From JAWKHR01 sp041394725 (lineage in GTDB: Bacteria > Acidobacteriota > Vicinamibacteria > Vicinamibacterales > SCN-69-37): a stretch of DNA of 64,000 bases. The notes under the pieces were generated by a model. It searched no databases. It was not told the origin of the DNA and saw nothing but the letters and a program-made list of their open reading frames with translations. Below are positions 43,560 to 51,706 of the stretch, in pieces (within the stretch, counting starts at the first letter, position 1; each line of letters begins with the position of its first letter). The stretch is from positions 81,421 to 145,420 of the forward strand of contig JAWKHR010000012.1 of NCBI GenBank assembly GCA_041394725.1, in the 5' to 3' direction. The translations under genes were made by a program, and so were the position numbers.

Positions 43560-45803
43560 TCAGCGCCCGCCGAACCGGGCGCGCGCCGCATCGCGGACCG
43601 CGGCGGCGCGCGCGGGCTGGCCGAACATGTCCCAGAGCTCGGCCGCGCGCGCGTAGGCGGCGGGCGACGGCGTGACCTGCAGCATCTGGTCGATCGTTCC
43701 GGCCACCTGATCCGGCCGGTTCGTGGCCGCGTACACCATCGTCAGGCCGGTGCGCGCGCGCAGGTTGGTCGGGTAGAGCGCGAGTTCCTCGCGGAAGTAG
43801 CGCTCCGCCTCGTCGTACCGTTCGAGGCGCGCGAGCGTGTCGCCGAGGTAGTACCGCAGGTCGGTCGTCTGGATCGTCCGCCGCGACCAGGCGTCGTAGG
43901 CGGCCTGGAGCTTCGGCAGCGCGTCCGCATAGCGGCCCGCCGTGTAGGCCTCGAGCCCGTCGACGTAGGCCGGCAGTGGCAGTCCGGGGTCGGCCTGGGC
44001 GGCGAGCGCGGCCTGGCGCTTCGCCTCGGCGAAGTTGCGCCGCGTGACCGCGATCGTCGCGAGCATCTCGTGCGCGTTGGCCGGCGCCTTCCCGACGGCG
44101 AGCAGCGCGTGCTGCCGCGCCTCGTCGAGCCGGCCCAGCCGGATGAGCGTCGCGGCGGCGCCCAGCAGGCCGCTCGGTTCGTCGGGCTTCTGGCGCACCA
44201 CCTCGCGGTACGCCGCGTAGGCGGCCTCGTCACGCCCGAGCCGCGTGAGCACGCCGGCGTACTGCACCCAGACGTCGGTCATCTCGGGCTGATCGTCGAG
44301 CAGGGCCTTGAAGGCGTCTGCGGCCTCGGCGAAGCGCCGCGCCTCGAGCCGTTCGATCGCGGCGCGGTAGCGCGCGAGCACCGGCGCCATGTCCTTCGGG
44401 TCGGGCAGCGTCTCGCCTCCGGTCGCCGCCGGCGTCGAGACCGCGCCGACGTAGCCGAGCGCCGCGAGCCGTTGCCGGTCCTCGTCGGAGACGGCCGACG
44501 GCGCGTCGAGGTCGCGACCGGCCACGAGCGCGTCGAGCGCACCGCGCATCGCGGTCACGGCCGACTGGCGCTCGGGCGCGAGGTTCGTCTTCTCGTCCGG
44601 ATCGCGCTCGAGGTCGTACAGCTCCTCGCGCGGCGCCTTGATGTAGCGGTACCGTTCGTCGGTCAGCGCCTGCAGCTCGCTCCAGCCGAAGTGGTAGCGC
44701 GGGTAGAGCGCCTCCGAGTACACCGCCTCGGGCCGCACGGTGCCCGACTCGTCGAGCACCGGCACCAGGTCGCGGCCGTGCGGCACCTGGGGGCGCGACG
44801 CCTCGGGCACGCCGGCGAGATCGACGAGGGTCGGCAGCAGGTCCACGTGCTGCACGGGCGCCTCGACGCGCCGCCCGCCGTGCCGGCCGCCCGGCAGCCT
44901 GATGAGCAGCGGCACGTGGATGGACTCGTCGTAGACGAACAGGCCGTGCTCCTGCTCGCCGTGATCGCCGAGGCCCTCGCCGTGATCGCCCGTGACGACG
45001 ATCGTCGCGTCGTCGAACCAGTCGCGACGCTGCAGGTAGCCGAACAGGCTGCCGACGATCTCGTCGGCGTAGGCGATCTCGCCGTCGTAGGGCGCGAGCA
45101 TCGAGAACTTCTCCGGCGGCGCGTAGGGCTTGTGCGGCTCGTAGAGGTGCAGGAAGAGGAAGAAGCGCCCGTCCGCGCGCTGGTCCATCCACGAGGTCGC
45201 GGCCGCGAGCGTCGCCGTGCCCGGTCGCTGGATCTGGCCCGGCGACTGGTCCACGCCGCCCTGCGGGAACGCATCGTCGAACGTGTCGAAGCCGCGCGAG
45301 ATGCCGGTGGCCGACCGGAGCACGTAGGCCGAGACGAAGCCGCCGGTCGCGTAGCCCGCCGCGCGCAGCAGCTCCGGCAGCACCGGGTGATCGTCGCCGA
45401 GGGTGAAGCCGAGGTTGTCGCGCACGCCGTGCTCGAACGGCAGCAGGCCGGTCAGCATCGAGGTGTGCGAGGGCAGCGTCTGCGGCGCGTGCGCGTAGGC
45501 CCGGTCGAAGACGATCGCGTCGCGCGCGAGCGCGTCGAGCGTCGGCGTGCGGCCCGCGGTGTAGCCGTAGACGGGCAGGTGATCGGCGCGCAGCGTGTCG
45601 ATCGAGATCAGGATGACCGGACCCTGCCGCCGCGCGCCCGGCCAGAGGGCCCAGGCCGCGGCCGCGACGCCGACGATGGCGAGGAGGGCGGCGACGGCCG
45701 GCCAGCGCGACCCGGACGACCGCACGGCGCGTCGCGGCGACCCTGCCGCGCGGGTGGTGTCTCGTGCGGGAGCCGGACGGGGTGTGCGTCGTGATCGCGC
45801 CAT
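43560..45803 (-). CDS. Sulfatase-superfamily hydrolase/transferase with C-terminal TPR repeats
   Basis: 747 residues. After one N-terminal membrane anchor (WPAVAALLAIVGVAAAAWAL) the alkaline-phosphatase/sulfatase fold is clear: ISIDTLRADHLPVYGY (metal Asp), TLPSHTSMLTG at the nucleophile, and VVTGDHGEGLGDHGEQEHG (metal Asp/His). The formylglycine motif C/S-x-P-x-R is not present; Thr occupies the nucleophile position of TLPSH, as in phosphotransferases. TPR-like repeats span about 480-747. It faces the periplasm. It might be a phosphotransferase or phosphodiesterase rather than a sulfatase. The ATG at 45803 lacks a Shine-Dalgarno. Confidence 0.85.
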   Translation of the reverse strand: MARSRRTPRPAPARDTTRAAGSPRRAVRSSGSRWPAVAALLAIVGVAAAAWALWPGARRQGPVILISIDTLRADHLPVYGYTAGRTPTLDALARDAIVFDRAYAHAPQTLPSHTSMLTGLLPFEHGVRDNLGFTLGDDHPVLPELLRAAGYATGGFVSAYVLRSATGISRGFDTFDDAFPQGGVDQSPGQIQRPGTATLAAATSWMDQRADGRFFLFLHLYEPHKPYAPPEKFSMLAPYDGEIAYADEIVGSLFGYLQRRDWFDDATIVVTGDHGEGLGDHGEQEHGLFVYDESIHVPLLIRLPGGRHGGRRVEAPVQHVDLLPTLVDLAGVPEASRPQVPHGRDLVPVLDESGTVRPEAVYSEALYPRYHFGWSELQALTDERYRYIKAPREELYDLERDPDEKTNLAPERQSAVTAMRGALDALVAGRDLDAPSAVSDEDRQRLAALGYVGAVSTPAATGGETLPDPKDMAPVLARYRAAIERLEARRFAEAADAFKALLDDQPEMTDVWVQYAGVLTRLGRDEAAYAAYREVVRQKPDEPSGLLGAAATLIRLGRLDEARQHALLAVGKAPANAHEMLATIAVTRRNFAEAKRQAALAAQADPGLPLPAYVDGLEAYTAGRYADALPKLQAAYDAWSRRTIQTTDLRYYLGDTLARLERYDEAERYFREELALYPTNLRARTGLTMVYAATNRPDQVAGTIDQMLQVTPSPAAYARAAELWDMFGQPARAAAVRDAARARFGGR

Positions 45804-45833
45804 CAGGAGAGAGCAGAACCGGCGGACTCGGCC

Positions 45834-45841
45834 AGTATAAT
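45834..45841. promoter_or_regulatory. Shared, symmetric -10 box between divergent genes
   Basis: AGTATAAT reads TATAAT toward the plus-strand gene (45836-45841, 10 nt from its ATG) and TATACT toward the minus-strand gene (45839-45834, about 30 nt from its ATG). The gap between the start codons is only 47 bp, so this one box probably serves both. The plus-strand transcript would be nearly leaderless. Confidence 0.55.
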
Positions 45842-45850
45842 CCACGGCAT

Positions 45851-48298
45851 ATGAAAGACTTCCGGGCCTCCGTGACGACCGCGGCGGCGTGCGCCGCCGC
45901 GCTGGTGGTGCTCGTCTCCGCGCATTTCCCGACCGTGGCCGCGCGAGTCGCCGACGCCGGGGACCGAGGAGCCGGCACCGGCGCGCAGGCCGGGCGCCAG
46001 GGCTTCGACGCGGCGCGCCTCGCGCGCCTGGATGGCGTCCTGACCGCGGCGATCGCCGACCACGAAATGCCCGGGGCGGTCGTCGTCGTCGGCCGCGGCG
46101 ACGAGGTGGTCTACGAGAAGGCGTTCGGCAGCCGCGCGATCGAGCCGGCCGTCGAACCCATGACCACCGATACGATCTTCGACCTCGCATCGCTCACGAA
46201 AGTCGTGGCGACGACGACCGCGGTGATGCAGCTGGTCGAGAACGGACAGGTGCGGCTGAACGACCCGGTGGCGAAGTTCATCCCGGAGTTCGGGAAGTAC
46301 GGGAAGGCGCGCATCTCGATTCAGGCCCTCCTGACCCACACGTCGGGGTTGCGGCCGGATCTCGACCTGGGCGATCCGTGGGTCGGCTACGACGAGGCGA
46401 TTGCGCTGGCCGCCGAGGAGGTCCCCGCGCCGAACCCGGGCTTCGTCTACAGCGACATCAACTTCTTCCTGCTGGCCGAGGTCGTCTCGCGCGTGTCGGG
46501 CGAGCCGTTCGACGCCTACGTGCAGACGCACATCTTCCAGCCGCTCGGGATGCGGGACACGACGTTCAAGCCAGCCGCGTCGCTCATCCCGAGGATCGCG
46601 CCCACGCAGCGGTGCACGATGTACGGCTGGCCGTGCGAGGGGCCGGACATGCGGATGCTGCGCGGCGTCGTGCACGACCCGACGGCGCGGCGGATGGGCG
46701 GGGTGGCCGGGCACGCGGGGCTGTTCAGCACGGCGGCGGACCTGACGATCTTCGCGCGCATGTTGCTCGACGGCGGCGCGGTGAACGGCGCGCGCGTGCT
46801 GGCGCCGCTCACCATCGCGCGGATGACGTCGCCGGCGACGCCGGCCGGCGTGGACGCGGTGCGCGGGCTGGGCTGGGACATCGACTCGGCCTACTCGTCG
46901 AACCGCGGCGAGTTCCTGCCGCTCGGTTCGTTCGGCCACACCGGGTTCACGGGCACGTCGATCTGGGTGGATCCGATCACGCGGGTCTTCGTGATCTTCC
47001 TGTCCAGCCGCGTGCATCCGGACGGCAGGGGCGACGTCACGCCCGTGCGCGCGAAGGTGGCGAGCGTCGTGGCCTCGTCGCTCGTGGACGTGCCCGACGA
47101 GGCGCTGCGCCGGGCCGAGTGGAGCCGGCGGGTCGCGCGGCCGTCCGCGCCGCCGCCGACGCCGCGCGAGCCCGTCCTCGCCGGGATCGACGTCCTCCGG
47201 CGCGATGGGTTCGCGGCGCTGCGCGGACGTCGCATCGGGCTGCTCACCAACCACACGGGCGTGGCGCGCGACGGCACGACGACGATCGACCTGCTCGCCG
47301 ACGCACCAGGCGTGACTCTGGTCGCGCTCTTCAGCCCCGAGCACGGCATCCGCGGGATCCTCGACGCCAGCGTGCCGTCCACGCGCGACGAGAAGACCGG
47401 GCTCCCGATCCACTCGCTCTACGGCGACACGCGCCGGCCGACGCCGGAGATGCTCCAGGGCCTCGACACGATCGTCGTGGACCTGCAGGACGTCGGCGCG
47501 CGGTTCTACACGTACGTGACGACGGTGGCCTACGTGATGGAGGAAGCCGCGTCGCGCGGGATCAAGGTCGTCGTGCTCGACCGGCCCAACCCGATCGGCG
47601 GGGTGCAGGTGGAGGGGCCGGCGCTCGACGAGGCCGCGACGAGCTTCATCGGCTACCTGCCGGCGATGCCGATCCGGCACGGGATGACGATCGGCGAGAT
47701 CGCGCGGCTGTTCAACGGCGAGAAGGGGATCGGCGCGGACCTCGAGGTCGTCGGGCTCCGGGGCTGGCGGCGCGACGACTGGTTCGACGAGACCGGCCTG
47801 CGGTGGATCAACCCGTCGCCGAACATGCGCAACCTGTGGGAGGCGGCGCTCTATCCGGGCATCGGCGCGTTCGAGGGATCGAATGTCTCGGTCGGCCGCG
47901 GCACGGACACGCCGTTCGAGCAGGTTGGCGCGCCGTGGATCGACGGCGCGCGGCTGGCCGACGCGCTCAACGCGCGGAGCCTGCCGGGCGTGTCGTTCTA
48001 CCCGGTCACGTTCACGCCCACGGCGAGCAAGTTCGCCGGCGAGGCCTGCGGCGGCGTGTTCATGGTGGTCACCGACCGCGACGTGCTGCGCCCGGTGCGG
48101 GTGGGCGTCGAGATCGCGTCGGCGCTGATGACGCTCTTCCCCGGGCAGTTCGAGATCGAGGCCTCGTCGGGGTTGTTCGGATCGGCGGCCGGGATCGCGA
48201 GGATTCGAGCGGGCGACGACCCGGCGTCCGTCGCCGCGTCGTGGTCGGGCGCGGAAGCGCGGTGGCGGAGGATCCGGGCGAAGTACCTGTTGTATTAG
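45851..48298 (+). CDS. Beta-lactamase-fold serine hydrolase fused to NamZ (DUF1343) exo-muramidase
   Basis: 815 residues. Signal peptide at the N-terminus (ACAAALVVLVSAHF). The serine beta-lactamase-like domain (about 55-430) has SLTK with catalytic Ser about 114, the YSD-type motif FVYSDINFFLL, and the HTGFTG motif near 365. The DUF1343 domain (about 445-815) has GIDVLRRDGFAALRGRRIGL, LLTNHTGVARDG, FSPEHGIRG and VGRGTDTPFEQVGAPWIDG. DUF1343 includes NamZ, an exo-beta-N-acetylmuramidase of peptidoglycan recycling. The fusion would join a peptidase/esterase with muropeptide cleavage in the periplasm. The stop TAG is completed by the half-palindrome at 48298. Confidence 0.92.
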   Translation: MKDFRASVTTAAACAAALVVLVSAHFPTVAARVADAGDRGAGTGAQAGRQGFDAARLARLDGVLTAAIADHEMPGAVVVVGRGDEVVYEKAFGSRAIEPAVEPMTTDTIFDLASLTKVVATTTAVMQLVENGQVRLNDPVAKFIPEFGKYGKARISIQALLTHTSGLRPDLDLGDPWVGYDEAIALAAEEVPAPNPGFVYSDINFFLLAEVVSRVSGEPFDAYVQTHIFQPLGMRDTTFKPAASLIPRIAPTQRCTMYGWPCEGPDMRMLRGVVHDPTARRMGGVAGHAGLFSTAADLTIFARMLLDGGAVNGARVLAPLTIARMTSPATPAGVDAVRGLGWDIDSAYSSNRGEFLPLGSFGHTGFTGTSIWVDPITRVFVIFLSSRVHPDGRGDVTPVRAKVASVVASSLVDVPDEALRRAEWSRRVARPSAPPPTPREPVLAGIDVLRRDGFAALRGRRIGLLTNHTGVARDGTTTIDLLADAPGVTLVALFSPEHGIRGILDASVPSTRDEKTGLPIHSLYGDTRRPTPEMLQGLDTIVVDLQDVGARFYTYVTTVAYVMEEAASRGIKVVVLDRPNPIGGVQVEGPALDEAATSFIGYLPAMPIRHGMTIGEIARLFNGEKGIGADLEVVGLRGWRRDDWFDETGLRWINPSPNMRNLWEAALYPGIGAFEGSNVSVGRGTDTPFEQVGAPWIDGARLADALNARSLPGVSFYPVTFTPTASKFAGEACGGVFMVVTDRDVLRPVRVGVEIASALMTLFPGQFEIEASSGLFGSAAGIARIRAGDDPASVAASWSGAEARWRRIRAKYLLY

Positions 48299-48351
48299 GG
48301 GTCAGGTCTTGGATCGCAGCCTCGGCCGCGTCGGACTGACAATATTGTCAG
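48298..48351. repeat. Family A half-palindrome, left half
   Basis: An arm of 38 nt (48298-48335) starts GGGGTCAGGTCTTGGATCGC and is followed by the perfect dyad CTGACAATATTGTCAG (48336-48351). The partner arm is missing here. A complement matching 36 of 38 positions lies at 49662-49699, 1.3 kb away, next to an identical copy of the dyad. Confidence 0.9.
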
Positions 48352-48360
48352 CACAGGCCT

Positions 48361-48540
48361 AGAGAAGCCGGCACGTCTGGCCCGAGGGCGACACGCCGCG
48401 CGCGCCCACAACGAACCAGGCGATCGCGGCGATCCACACGGCCGGCCGGGACGTCGCATCAGGTCGCCCTTCCGTCGGGAGCCCGGGCCGGCTACCGTCT
48501 GGCGGGAAGCATCGAGCGGCGAATTCTACCGGCGGGCGGC
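48361..48540 (-). pseudogene. Truncated inverted copy of the promoter and 5' end of the 49784 gene
   Basis: The reverse complement of this stretch aligns along most of its length with 49710-49870, with many substitutions and small indels. It includes the TAGAAT box, GCCAGACGGTAGCC, CCGACGGAAGG and codons for RPAVWIAAIAWFVVGARGVS (compare RPAVLIVAIAWCVVGVCGAS). A one-base loss after the start codon breaks the frame, and the copy stops after about 30 codons next to the half-palindrome. It is a gene remnant from an inverted duplication. Confidence 0.85.
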
Positions 48541-48601
48541 TCGATCGAATTCGGCCACCGCTGGACCCGGGTGCTACGCTGGCGGAAGCGAGGAGGCCCC
48601 C

Positions 48602-49081
48602 ATGGTGCCCTGCGCTCTCGCCGTGCTCGGTGTGGTCGGGGTGAGCGTGCTGCTCGGCGCGACCATCTACGAAGCGGTCGTCATGGCGCCCAACTACAGA
48701 CGCGACGTTCCAGAATCCCTCGAGCTCGCGCGACGGTTCTTCGTCCGCACGACACCCGCGCACTTCTTCCGCGTCGCCACACCGCTGACCCAGGCCGTCC
48801 TGCTCGTCGGAGGCATCGCGTCCTGGACGGTCGCCTCGGCTCGGTGGCCGCTCCTCGCGGCGCTCGGCGTCCTGGTCCTGACCGACGTCATCACGTTCAC
48901 GTTCCACTATCCACGCCTGGCCACGATGTTCCGAGAGCCGATGCCGGCGGATCCGGCGCCGCTCCGCCGCGCGGCGCGGGAATGGGCGGCCGGCAACCTG
49001 GTGCGGGCGGCGCTGCTGGTCGTGGCGCTGGTGGCCGCGCTGCGGGCGGTTGCGACACTGATGATTCGGCTCGGCGCGTGA
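48602..49081 (+). CDS. Small integral membrane protein (DUF1772-like)
   Basis: 159 residues with four hydrophobic helices: LAVLGVVGVSVLLGATIYEA, VATPLTQAVLLVGGIASWTV, WPLLAALGVLVLTDVITFTF and RAALLVVALVAALRAVATLM. The arrangement and the loop with PNYRRDVPESLELARRFF resemble DUF1772/anthrone-oxygenase-like membrane proteins. Biochemical role unknown. GAGGAGG lies just upstream of the ATG. It is in the 1.4-kb segment bounded by half-palindromes and is 15 bp from the next gene. Confidence 0.65.
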   Translation: MVPCALAVLGVVGVSVLLGATIYEAVVMAPNYRRDVPESLELARRFFVRTTPAHFFRVATPLTQAVLLVGGIASWTVASARWPLLAALGVLVLTDVITFTFHYPRLATMFREPMPADPAPLRRAAREWAAGNLVRAALLVVALVAALRAVATLMIRLGA

Positions 49082-49096
49082 CCGGGGGATGAGCGG

Positions 49097-49597
49097 GTGA
49101 CAGCCGCCGGCTCCCTGACGATCGCGCTCGTGGCCTGCGCCTTGGCTCTCGCGACGCTGCCGGCGTCAGACGATGGCGTCGCCACACCGGGGCCGCAGGA
49201 CCCTGCGCCGCTCCGTGCCGGCGTCGATCTCGTGACGATCGACGTGCAGATAGTGCCAGCCACTGGCGTCGCGGATGTGGCGCTGCCCGATCCAAGGCCC
49301 GAGGACTTCGTCGTCAAAGTGAACGGGGAGTCGCGCCCGGTCGTCTCGGCGGTCCGGCTGCACGACGACGAGGGCAGCGTGATGCGCAGGCCCGGGCCGG
49401 CGGTCCCGGATCGAGAGGACGCGCCCGGGTGCGTCTTCGGCTTTCACCGGACGACTGATCGCCGGACCCGGCACTACGTGATCGGCATCGCGCGCACGGA
49501 CGCCGATCGACGCCGGGTGCCGCAGGTGCGAGTGAGCGCCTCGAACGGGACGTTCACCGTGGCTTGGTACCTGTGGCGGTCGCCCATCCGCCGGTAG
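49097..49597 (+). CDS. Short chimeric VWFA-related protein lacking the central domain
   Basis: 166 residues with a signal peptide (LTIALVACALALATLPAS). The N-terminal VWFA-related strands are present (PLRAGVDLVTIDVQIVPATG, RPEDFVVKVNGESRPVVSAV), and the C-terminal closing strands too (HYVIGIARTDADRRRVPQVR, VSASNGTFTVAWYLWRSP). The roughly 200-residue Rossmann core that should lie between them is absent. It may be an internally deleted gene or a stand-alone beta-domain protein. GTG start at 49097. It lies in the rearranged segment between half-palindromes. Confidence 0.6.
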   Translation: MTAAGSLTIALVACALALATLPASDDGVATPGPQDPAPLRAGVDLVTIDVQIVPATGVADVALPDPRPEDFVVKVNGESRPVVSAVRLHDDEGSVMRRPGPAVPDREDAPGCVFGFHRTTDRRTRHYVIGIARTDADRRRVPQVRVSASNGTFTVAWYLWRSPIRR

Positions 49598-49645
49598 CCA
49601 TTGGCAATGCCCTCGGGCCCGACGGGCCGGCTCCTCCAGTTCGTC

Positions 49646-49699
49646 CTGACAATATTGTCAGTCGGACTCGGCCGAGGCTGCGATCCAAGACCTGACCCC
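49646..49699. repeat. Family A half-palindrome, right half
   Basis: The dyad CTGACAATATTGTCAG (49646-49661) is followed by a 38-nt arm ending in the reverse complement of the family terminus (CTGACCCC at 49692-49699). It is inverted relative to the half at 48298-48351. The promoter of the TPR gene begins directly to its right; the flank is TC, not TA. Confidence 0.9.
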
Positions 49700-49713
49700 T
49701 CCCTCTCCTGCGG

Positions 49714-49719
49714 TAGAAT
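49714..49719 (+). promoter_or_regulatory. -10 box of the TPR-VWA operon
   Basis: TAGAAT is 65 bp upstream of the GTG at 49784 and is conserved in the inverted pseudo-copy at 48361-48540. A -35 element would fall in the arm of the half-palindrome at 49691-49697, so the insertion may have replaced or created part of this promoter. Confidence 0.5.
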
Positions 49720-49783
49720 CCTCCTCTCGATGCCATCTGCCAGACGGTAGCCAGGCCTGGGCTGCCGACGGAAGGACGACCTG

Positions 49784-51706
49784 GTGCGGACGTTCCGGCC
49801 GGCCGTGTTGATCGTCGCGATCGCCTGGTGCGTCGTGGGCGTGTGCGGCGCGTCGCCCGAAGGCCAGCAGACGGCGAATGCCCCCGCGTCCCCCGGGCCC
49901 ACCGTCACCTCCATGCTCGACGCCTACTGGCGCGGCAACCTCGACATCGTGGACCAGCAGTTCGAGGCCGGCACCGCGGTCGCCCCGATGATCCCGTTGA
50001 TGCAGGCCTGGGCGCAGTCCGCCGCGGCGCCGACGTGGCGGCAGGCCGGCCTGGTGCTCACCCTCGATCTCGCCGCCGCCGCCGTGCTGCGGCCGGATCC
50101 GGCGCCGCAGGCCACCCTCGTGCTCGTCGCCCTGGGCCGCACCGAGGCACTCCGCCGCAAGGAGAAGGACGAGGCCGGGCTCGCCCCCCTCTTCGTCCAG
50201 GCATGGATGGAGACCTCGGTCTCGCTCGAGGTCGCCGCCGGCGGGGAAGCGCGGGCGCTCGCGTTCCTGCGCCGCGTGGACCAGGAGCGCGCCGTGGACA
50301 TGTCTCCCGCGCTCTGGCTGCAGCAGGGCCTCGCGACCGAGCGGCTGGGCGGACCCGACGTCACCAAGGTGCTGGAAGCGGCCGTCAAGGCGTACGACCG
50401 CGCGGCCCGCGATCCGGGCCAGCGCGCCGAGGCCTCCGCGCGCGCGGCCCACGCGCTCAACCGCATGCGGCGATACCGCGACGCCATTCGCCGGCTCGAC
50501 GTCGCCGGCGACGGCACCGAGGACGTCGCCGTCGCGACGTGGCTCGCGCACCTGCGCGGCGTGGCACTGGAGGGACTCGGCGAGGATGCCGAGGCCGTCG
50601 CCGCGCACGAGCAGGCCCGCGCGCTGATGCCGGGCCAGGCCGATCCCTGGACGTCGCTCGAACGTGGCGACGCGCGCACCATCGTGGACGGCATCCGCCG
50701 CCTTCGCGCATCTCTCGCGCCAGCCGCCGATCCCGAGGCAGAGGCGCGATCGGCCGTGTTCGAGATCTTCGACGCCTACGAGCGCGCGGACTACGGCGCG
50801 CTCGCCGCCTCGCTCCGGATCGTGGACTCGCTCGAGGCGTTCTCCGCCAGCGTGCGCGACGTCGCCGATCGCTGGGTGCGCGACGCCCCGCCCAGCGCGA
50901 CGGTGCGACGCCAGCGGGTCATCGCGATGGTGGCGCTCGAGGCCGCGCAGGCGAAAGGCCTCTCCGACTGGCCCCGCGCGCACCTGCTGGTCGAGTGGGC
51001 GTGCGAACGTCTGCGCGCCGCGCCGGTTCCCGACGAGTTCGAGCGCCGCTGGCACCACGCGGTCGCCACCCTGATGGCCGGGGCCGTGCAGCCGGCGCCA
51101 ATGGAGGTCCACCTCACCCACGCGCTCGCGCGAGTCCCGGACGACGATGCGCTGGTCATGGACCGGGCCGTGGCCGCGGAACTGCGCGCCGGGCCCGACA
51201 TCCGTTCGACGTCCGGCCTCAAGCCGCCGGGCGCGCAGCTCAACGTCGTGACGGCGCGCCTCGAGCAGGCCGCCGGGCACCCGGCGGACCGCGAGGAGGC
51301 GCACCTGCGGCTGGGGTACACCGCCCTCAGGCGCGGCTTCCCGAACGAAGCGCTGGTGCACCTCGACACCGCGGCCGGATCATCGGACGCGGTGATCCGC
51401 TACCTCGCGCAGTTGCTGCGCGGCCGGGCCTTCGACAAGCTGCAGCGCCCGAATGACGCGGTCAGCGCGTACGAGGCGGCGACGGAGACCGTACCGGGCG
51501 CGCAGACCGCCGTGATCGCGCTCGCGGCCGCGTACTCGCGCCAGGGCGATCCCGTGCGCAGCGCCGAGGTGGCCGAACGCGCGCTCGCACTCGATCCGAC
51601 GATCCAGGACCCGTGGCTGTACTACGGCCAGGGCGACTTCCGGCACTGGCCGAGGATCGTCGCGGATCTCCAGGCGCTGATGCTGATCCCGGAGGATGCG
51701 CGATGA
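49784..51706 (+). CDS. Secreted TPR-like repeat protein, first of operon
   Basis: 640 residues with a signal peptide (VLIVAIAWCVVGVCGAS). The body is helical with Ala/Leu/Arg-rich repeats, including TPR-like stretches around AHALNRMRRYRDAIRRLDVA, HLRGVALEGLGEDAEAVAAH and EEAHLRLGYTALRRGFPNEA. It ends in DPWLYYGQGDFRHWPRIVAD, a tail that recurs as DPWKDYGYGDLRRWPALIAE in the third gene of the operon. Function unknown; likely a periplasmic scaffold. GGAAGG precedes the GTG at 49784. The TGA overlaps the next ATG by 4 nt (ATGA). Confidence 0.85.
   Translation: MRTFRPAVLIVAIAWCVVGVCGASPEGQQTANAPASPGPTVTSMLDAYWRGNLDIVDQQFEAGTAVAPMIPLMQAWAQSAAAPTWRQAGLVLTLDLAAAAVLRPDPAPQATLVLVALGRTEALRRKEKDEAGLAPLFVQAWMETSVSLEVAAGGEARALAFLRRVDQERAVDMSPALWLQQGLATERLGGPDVTKVLEAAVKAYDRAARDPGQRAEASARAAHALNRMRRYRDAIRRLDVAGDGTEDVAVATWLAHLRGVALEGLGEDAEAVAAHEQARALMPGQADPWTSLERGDARTIVDGIRRLRASLAPAADPEAEARSAVFEIFDAYERADYGALAASLRIVDSLEAFSASVRDVADRWVRDAPPSATVRRQRVIAMVALEAAQAKGLSDWPRAHLLVEWACERLRAAPVPDEFERRWHHAVATLMAGAVQPAPMEVHLTHALARVPDDDALVMDRAVAAELRAGPDIRSTSGLKPPGAQLNVVTARLEQAAGHPADREEAHLRLGYTALRRGFPNEALVHLDTAAGSSDAVIRYLAQLLRGRAFDKLQRPNDAVSAYEAATETVPGAQTAVIALAAAYSRQGDPVRSAEVAERALALDPTIQDPWLYYGQGDFRHWPRIVADLQALMLIPEDAR

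Noticed and set aside
48359..48907. 182-codon minus-strand protein across the DUF1772-like gene
   Set aside because: Only its last 30 codons have meaning (a truncated copy of the 49784 signal peptide); the rest is antisense to the membrane protein, which has its own GAGGAGG.
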